From Lumbricus terrestris (Eukaryota > Annelida > Clitellata > Crassiclitellata > Lumbricidae): a stretch of 64,000 nt of DNA. The notes beneath the pieces were generated by a model, which made no database searches, had not been told where the DNA came from, and saw only the letters and a program-made list of their open reading frames with translations. Positions 47,472 through 56,400 of this stretch are shown here, in pieces. The position numbers and the translations under genes are program-made. Each line of letters starts with the position of its first letter. Within the stretch, counting starts at the first letter, position 1. The stretch covers positions 21,204,671-21,268,670 of the forward strand of contig OX457047.1 in assembly GCA_949752735.1 (NCBI GenBank), read 5' to 3'.

Positions 47472-50400
47472 GTAATTTATATAGTGCCCCTTCAAGGACC
47501 CTACTCAGAGGCACTCCCGACCTATGTGCGCGTGTTCATAAATAACTTCCCGCCCACGTGAACAAACGAATCTTTTCTTTAAGGATGAAATTTTCAATAA
47601 TTAGGGCAGGGTTGGTGATCATGACGACACAAGGAGCAACAGATTTCATACTCACACGACATCTGCCGACATCTGTGCTAATCTGGGTCAGTTCCGAGAC
47701 TACGGATAGAGTCGCCTTGTGAGTGAACTTCTTTACCAGTGGCCAGAAATTCTGCAGAAACAGATCACAAGACTTCACCAGAATCTATCCATTATTGCAG
47801 AAAAATAAGCAGATGTTCAATACAGAAACTGTGTAAGCAATTACTAATGAATCCTAAATGATTTAAGTTACTGGCAATTCATGTTTTAGCCAATCAAATG
47901 CAAGAAAAGTCTCTTCCAACTTCTTCAACTAGATACGCACTTCATCTTATGATACACACTTCATCTTATATACCCTGTTACTGTAAGCACCCAGTAACTA
48001 GACTTTTACAGAGTGGATACATGGGAGAATAATCTTTAGTACTATCACATAAACTGCAGACACTATCCACTTTACGCTACATAATTGCCGGACAATTCCA
48101 TCAGTATTTTTTTTAGTAGTTACGCACAAAAGCAATGTGCAACACAAATGAAAAATGGTATTACAACGACTCTGTAAGTATGCCATGCATAAGTAAATAA
48201 TACAGTTATTCTGAACATATTTTTGTATTCTATTTATCCATTTCTCGCATTTTTTATAGCGCCCCTTCAAACTCGCTACTCAGAGGCACTCTCGACTACA
48301 GTGCGGACACTGCCTTTGAGTTTCATGCCGTAAAGCACATGCAATTGCAAGTGAAGGACTAGCTCAAGGTCCATATGCGGCGGCTTGAGGTGGATTCGAA
48401 TCTGGAACCCTGCAGCTCCAAACCCACCACTACACCACCATGCCCCATAAATGCAAGCTTAGGATGCACAAAACAATGGAGGTGAAGGATATTTTGTAAA
48501 TGTATGCTTAGGATGCATCACACATTGGAGGCAACATGGAATGCATACTTCAGTAAATATCGGAGAAGGTCATGCAATACCGGATACTATCACAAGCAAA
48601 TGGCAGACTGATTGCTGATAATTGGTTCAGCAAACAATCAAATGAGCTGCAGTAGATCAAATTTAAACAGGCAATGAACCATACCACATCATTTTATATA
48701 TATTGACAGATCTAGGCTGTCATTGGGCTTCGCATGAACCCAATCATCAGAAGTAAATATTGTATTGTATATGACCATTTATAAAGCGCATAACAGCAAA
48801 AAGCACTTCAGAAGCGCTCCCAATGCTTAAAACTATATGAATGCATACAGCCTACATAGATACATGCAACATATAGGCTGGCATATGGTTACATACCCTG
48901 TACATAATTACATATACAGTATACACAAATAAATATGTAGACACACATGCTTATATACAAGCACATAATACATCCAAGTGCATACATAAACACAAACAGA
49001 TGAATATATACATACATAGGTCTATATACATATATATATATTATATCCATACATACATGATAGACTCTGCTGGCATTGTAAAAAAAAGCAGTTTCAGAAT
49101 GACTACATGTTCTGGGGTTCATTTCAAGTTCACTACGAAAAGAAACAACCATTTTAAAAATTCCTGTCCAACAGTAAATGCAGAGTTTGCAATTTAAATT
49201 TTTTTTAGGCAGTTAACACAGTCTAATACATGCCTAGGTTTTAAAAAACTCCTGCAAGTCACCCGCTGCATCAGTAGATCAGTACACCATGCAGTAACAT
49301 TCGATCAATTAATTTTTATAACCACGTGTTTAGAAAGTAAAATAATACTGTACGGTTATGCTGCATATCCTTCTGGGGATATAACGTCTGTACCTTATGC
49401 ACCATAATTTCACATGAGAAACAACGACTGAGTATTTTGACTTTGAACATCATTCACTGTTTTGCAAACTATAAGTCCCAAAATCATTTGGGGGGGGGGT
49501 CCGTAGCTCAGTGGAGAGAGCGTTGGCCGATAAACTGAGAGTCTTTATCGCGACCCGGGTTCAAGCCTCGCTCAGGGCAAAAATTTATTTGAATTTTCTG
49601 TTAGCTGCCAGTGGCGCTTTCTGCTGTGTTGTTTGACTCGGGTCTGTTGAAAAATAAGTTAGTCCCTCCCACTTCTGACTTGGCCGATCAGGAGCGTTCC
49701 AACACTTAGGCCATTAGTGTTAAGTTACCGAACCTGTTGTAGCCGACCTGCATGTCGTGTGAAGCTGGCCGTATTTCGTATAACCTTGTACCTGTAATCG
49801 TTCTGCGGTGTGTCAGATTGAATTTGAATAAACGAATATTATTATTAACAGGAAGCTGAAGTAAAGATTGCAGCAAAGGGTCAACATGTAATACTTCTTG
49901 TCGTTAAAGGGTTAATACAGATGCTGAGAGACTATGGTTACAATCAGGTTGTTAGAATCAGGTGCAGGACCAGGAAGCCCAAGCCTGTGCTGGAGACAAT
50001 GCAGAAACAGAAAATGGTCCATGGTATCAAAAGCAGCAGACAAGTCAACAACTGCTGCTGCACTATCCATCTACATCTATAGAGCATCTAGAGATATCTA
50101 CATCTTTCGATGTCAATAGAACATAAACAGATACCTGTATCCGTCTATATCTATACCTAGTACAGAACATCTAAATATATCTATATATCTTTCCATATCT
50201 ATAGAACACACAGTAATTAATTATGAACTGTACAGGATATGCAGAAAAAACTCATGACATGTACAATGAAATCAGAGGGATACCTCATGCAATGACAAAC
50301 GGATAAATCAGGTAATGGATGTGTACCCAGGACATCTACAAATTCTGTCAGAAGAGAAGTAGGGATGGTTTCAGACAGAATGGTGAGAAAAACCAATTTC

Positions 50401-53400
50401 TGACGATGACATCAAACTTACCCTACTTACTAATTTAGTTAAATATGCATACTTGGCAGACGTAAAAATTCTAAGATGGGAATTATGACCTGAAAGAAAT
50501 AGCTCCACAGGAATAACATGGTTGAAGTAACTGAGAACTTGAGTCTTCAAGAAATTCAAGTGTGGACTGTAGTGCCTATAGGAAGGTGGTAAATTCCTTC
50601 ATGTCAAACGCTGCTAAGAAATGCTGACAGTCAATGATTTCTTACTTCAAGATTATATTAAAATCATCATAAAGGCTATTTCACAAGAAGAGGACGTAAA
50701 TTTTTTAAGCAGCGACAGAACAAAGCATCCTGGTGAAAGTTATGAATATTTATTTCCAATAATCCCCTTTAAGCAGTGCCTGTCTACTGTCTTATTGCTT
50801 GACAAGCTGAGACAATGCAGTGGCAGATATGACCCAAAAACAATGTCCCGCTAAGCTAGTTTCCACCTTTGCTACTGCATCAGTATTCAGTCACTCTAGA
50901 AAAGCTTGGGGAAGTAGTGTAAAAACAAATGTCTGTCCATCACTATATTGAAGTGTCGTATCCGTAAATGACACTCAACTTGCTAAACTATAACAGTTGT
51001 GTTGCATGTGACTGTTTTTTTAAACCGGTAGATTGGTAATTAACTACATACATATTGGTATTAAAACAATTGACATGGCCATAGGCTGAGTCACCAAATG
51101 ATTGAGCCCAGTTCAATCAGTTCAACTGAAAAACAAAAGCTTCTGTAGTTCTGATCACCTCCCTAAACGGTTTGGGTCCACTATTCCGAGGGTCCACTAT
51201 TCCGAAGGTCCACTATTCCGAAGGTCCACTATTCCGAATCCTAACCCTAAACCTAACCCCGATCCTAACTATGGCCTAACCCTAACTCACCCCAACCCTA
51301 ACCATAACCCTAAACCTAATCCTAACCCACCCCAACCCTAACCATAACCCTAACCCACCCCAGCCCTAACCCACATAATCCCAACCCTAACCCTAACCCA
51401 CTGTAACCCTAACCATCAAGGATAACAAACAAAATATAGTGGATATTCGGAATAGTGGACCTTCGGAATAGTGGACCCTCGGAATAGCGGGCCGTTACCC
51501 CCTAAACACCTCAACCTTAAATAGCTTGTATGGCTACCACTGTCATTCAAAATACTACCGGCTTATTCTCTTTACTTCCCCATATGCAACCTTGGAGTCA
51601 TCACTGCCTAAACACTTGCTGGTAGCTGCTGCTCCAATCAATGCTCAGCTTCCCTGTGTTTGCAACTTACTTGCTGTATATACTAAGCTGAAACAAACCT
51701 CTTCCATTTCCTTATTATAGTCATAATTTGCCTTTGTTGACAGACTTCAAAGTATATTTGGAAGCTTTATTAATAGGGTATTATCCCATATCTTTTCCGG
51801 TTTTTCAGCTGTATCGGATCTCAATACCAGCATAACAGTCTGCTTGAAAGTTGAGTTCTCGCTGCGACAGAAGGCCTTTCGTATACATGTTGCATTTCAA
51901 TAATTATTAAAAGCCTCATCTGGTTTGTGTTTCATATCAGACAGAAAAATGAAGAACTGTTGTCAGTTCTAACAGCAACACACAGATGCTCAAAATATGC
52001 ACAAATCTCCAACTGCTTCCTTGTTTCAAGTAGCACAGTATGAAGCATTCAAGTATCTTGAAACAAACTCGAAATTGCCTGTACACTGTACATATCAATG
52101 GTTGAACGGCCATCAAATCAACTCAAGCACATCGTTTAACAATAGATTAGATCTTTATATTATAACCACTGTGCACCAAAGACAAAAGACAAATTAACCC
52201 AACAGAATCATCCCACAATAATTTTGGTCAATAAAATGCAATGAAGCCTGGCAAAGACAGCCACGTCAACGTAGGCAAAGATAATCTATAGATAGATAAT
52301 CTATCTATCGATTTTGTTTTTATTGAGCGCCTGTGAATAAGCTGGTTCCCGCGACTTGGCTTTTGTGGGCGCTGTAGAAGTCTCGAGATTACGTTACGAT
52401 TACGATACGAGGCATTACGGTAGTTGCTTGCCATTCCCTTTACACAGGATGAGCCACTTTTCCCTTTATGTGTGTACTTCTATGAGGACGTGGTGGGCTT
52501 TCTCTGTTGCTGGCCTAAAAATGGGCTCCCTCAATACCTTAAGCCACAGTTAAGAGTAGCATCTGACACATATCGCAAATTCGCAATCTTAAAACTCCTT
52601 TAGCCAAAGCTGAGTCTGGGGCACTTCTGAGTAGTAACCATTCATAACCCATTGATTAAGGAATTTGTATAGCGCCTCTTCAAGGGGACAACTCAAAGAC
52701 GCTCCCAACCCAACTGGGGCAAAATAAAGCTGTCTCAAGATGAGAGAAATGCCTGAGAATGATTTCTAGAAAGGAAGCGGAGCATCAAGAGGAGACGCCA
52801 TTCCAGGTCGAGTGTCCTACCACTGAGAAGGCACGGTTCTGCATAGCAGATGTACGAGCAAAAGGAATAGCAAGCAGACTCCGTTTGGTCAAACGAGGAA
52901 TTGAAAGTGGCGAGCGACAAGAGCAGAGCTACAGAGCTCACAAAGGTAGGCAGGCGCAAATGAGTGATAAGGTTTTGCCACATTTATTTGTGACTTTATA
53001 AAACATCATAATTGATTTGAGCATTGTGTGGTGCCAAAATCATGTAGAATTACATCATAGTAAGGTCTGCTGTCCTGAAGTAATAGTCTGGCTTTTGTAT
53101 CGCTCTTGCTCTTGTTTCGTCTCACTATAGTTTAATTAAGCAAAGTTTATATCCCTGAATAGCATTATAGAATTGCGAAACCAGTTTTATAGCATGCACT
53201 AAAAAAACATTGCACCATAATTCTTATACTAGCCATAAAATTCTCCCAAGTCAAGCTGATGTTTCTGTTTCTGTAATAATGCATTTTTAGATTTATGACA
53301 CATTTGCCAGAGCAATTCTTGGAACATTTGTCAAACTAATTTGGATAAATTTTGTTTTTTATGCACATTTGTCAGACCGAATCCAGCACATTCATCATAA

Positions 53401-56400
53401 CTATTTTGGACACATTTATCAAACTATTTTGAGCACAGACACATTTGTCAGAACTACCTTGGACACATATGCCTGAACAGTTTTTGGCACATTTGTCAGA
53501 ACTATTTTGACACATTTGTCAAGAACTATCTTGGGTACATTACCGGTAGCCAGAAACATTCTTCACATGTCTGTTGGAGTGCATTCGGTCTTAAAATTTG
53601 CAAAAGATGGCACAGAACAATTTCCTAACAAGAACAGAGCATGACAATCGGAACTTAATTTGCATAAAATAATATCTACAGACTGGTTCAAAAAGACATT
53701 GTCAAGTCACAGTCATGGTGCCTAGGACTCAATTTCCTGACACAAAGCCAGATCTTACAAGTGGTTAAGTTGGCAAGGCGGTAGGCAAGAAAGCAAGCAC
53801 ACACAAAACATGCAAATAAAGTTTTCTTCATTGAAATATAACTCTTAGAAGTATTTCAACATTGCGATTTCGACAAAATATGCAAATAATTACATGGAAA
53901 ATGACTATTATCATCGTCGTCATCATCACCATATTCAAATAAATGCATACGGTTTATTGATCACCAAACACAAATCCATGTTTATGCGTTGTCAAAGGGT
54001 AAACCCAAAAAAGGGAGCAATATCGTTCAGCTGACATCTCGAGTTCCTTCTTCCTCATCACTATATTATATAAACATAAAACAATGACCATCAAACCAGT
54101 AAAAAAAGATCATCATCATCATCAGTTCCTGACAGCAGCCAACTGCTGTGGGGGGCGGTGGTGTAGTGGTGGCATCGCTGCCTTGAAGCCGGAAGGTTCG
54201 ATGTTCGAATCCACCTCGCCGCGTAAGGACCTTGGGCAAGTCCTTCACTCACAATTGCTCAGCGCTTCGGCGTGAAACTCCGATGCAGTGTCCGCTCTGC
54301 ATTCGGGAGCGCCTCTGAGTAGAGAGAGCTTGAAGGGGCACTATAACAAGTGCACATACAAACAAACTGGCGGCAATGGTGACAAATAAGTGACCTCCAT
54401 TGTTCTTGATCACTTGTCAAACCCACTGCTCCTCTCGCATGCATACGCACCAGCTAACGAAAATTTATCTGAAAAACTGTCATAAGGTGAGAGAGAGGTA
54501 TGTCTAAGAAGGAGTTCTAGAAAGGAGCGGCCGCCGGTTTGCCTATGAACGTTCATCAATGATATTTATACTGATATCCAGGCTCCAGGTACCTCCTTAT
54601 GGAATGGACTTCCACCACCAGTTCGCTCTGCTATCCTCTCTGGTAGTCTTCCTCATCTTTCTCTCACCTTAAAACTTACCTTTTCTCTCGACGTTGCATG
54701 CACTGGGAGCGCTTCTGAAAGGTTCTTGCTGTGAGAAGCGCTTTATAAATGGTCAGATACAATACAATACAGTACAGGTGGTGAGCAACTGACCTTGTTT
54801 GTACTGGATCCCTTCAGTCCATGTAGGAAGATCGATTCCATTGCATAACAAATGGCATTTGTCGTCTCTTTGCTGCGAGAAATATGACAATTGAAACAAA
54901 AGATATATGACAAAGAACTAACATTGGATTGCTAACAAAGCAAAATATTTGAATCCTTTAACAGTGAGGAGTACTCTTTTCACAGTAGCTTTTAGTGTCT
55001 CTCCTGACCTTGAAGGGTTAAACAGATTTAGCAATACAGACACACCTACTAGGAAACAATCACAACGAACTTTAAAAGAGAACAACAATTTACTATATTC
55101 GTTAAATCAATTCAGTAAAAAACATAGAATGGGAGCTCAAGAGTTATAAGAGTAGTCAGCAAGATCTTGACATTTGTCCAATGAACATAAAAAGATTACC
55201 AGGATCAATATTATTCATTTTATCATTGTTATTGCCACTTCAAGAATTTCTATGCAGAAGCACGTTCACTCCATAGGCCTACCCAGTCAAACCTGTAGGG
55301 CAGTCTTAAGAGGGAAGTGAAAAATGACACAGTGACCAGCAGGTAATTGACAGAGTGCAGTAGGGAGACCATTCAAGGTCACAGGGCTGGATATGTATGT
55401 AGGCATGCATGTATAACACTGCAATGTAAAAGTGATTTGAGTAAACACAGATACTGTTTTGTATGTCTTCCTGTTTCAATAAATAGCAACAATGGATTTG
55501 AACCTAGTGTTACTACAGCAGTAACCCAAGTGCACTGGTACAATAGACGTTTCTGCAGCGTACATCCTACGAGATCGTGGAAAATTTTAAGGCTATGGTT
55601 GCGTACACAGTACAGCAATTTAATTCAATTAACGTTTCGCAGGATACAGGATCAGAAGAGGTCAGCAGACACAATCAAAATCATCTGTAATTAATTAAAT
55701 TTGACACTAACAAATTAAAATCACTCATGAAGATAATTCACTTTGGCAGGTGTCATGTATCCGACAATCTATTATTTCTATAAGGTGCCTCATGTGATAC
55801 AGCAGATTTCAGCCTCTTTACTTCACTGTCCCAGTGGATGGGCAGCCTTATTCTGCATGGCCTGATCCCGGCGGTCAAAGGCACCTTTTACTACCCATTC
55901 CCATATGTCTATGATTGACCATGCTATTCCTCCAGCAGATGACCTGATGCGGCAAACTTTCATCTCAGGATGATATATGAGGGTGATGTATGAGGGGTGA
56001 GCTCCTGATCCTGCGGGCTCGCTTAGCTAAGAAGCGCCAAGCTTTCTCTGTTGTGGGACCTACAGTCCTACAGTCTGGAATGACTTCCCGCTTTCGCTTC
56101 ACTCTCTACTTGTGGCTCATCCAGCAAGGTTCTACAAGTCCCTCAAGTCTTTTTTCTTTAGTCGTGGCTGGGCTGGGAGCACCTCTGAGTAGTTTCTTGA
56201 AGGGGCACCATATAAATGCTCTGAATGAATGAATGAATGAATGAATGAATGAGTATGGGATTTACAACATACATCATTTTAGAATTTCAGTTGTTTGATT
56301 GGCTTGATGGGCAATGCATGTTTATTACCACGTCAGTACACCAGAATTCAATTTGGCCAATTAAACAAATATTCTTGATATTTCTTATCCTACCATCTTT

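Noticed and set aside
49498..49575. Functional tRNA gene
   Set aside because: D-arm and B box are tRNA-like but the acceptor strands do not pair, and the sequence continues into a SINE body and tail.
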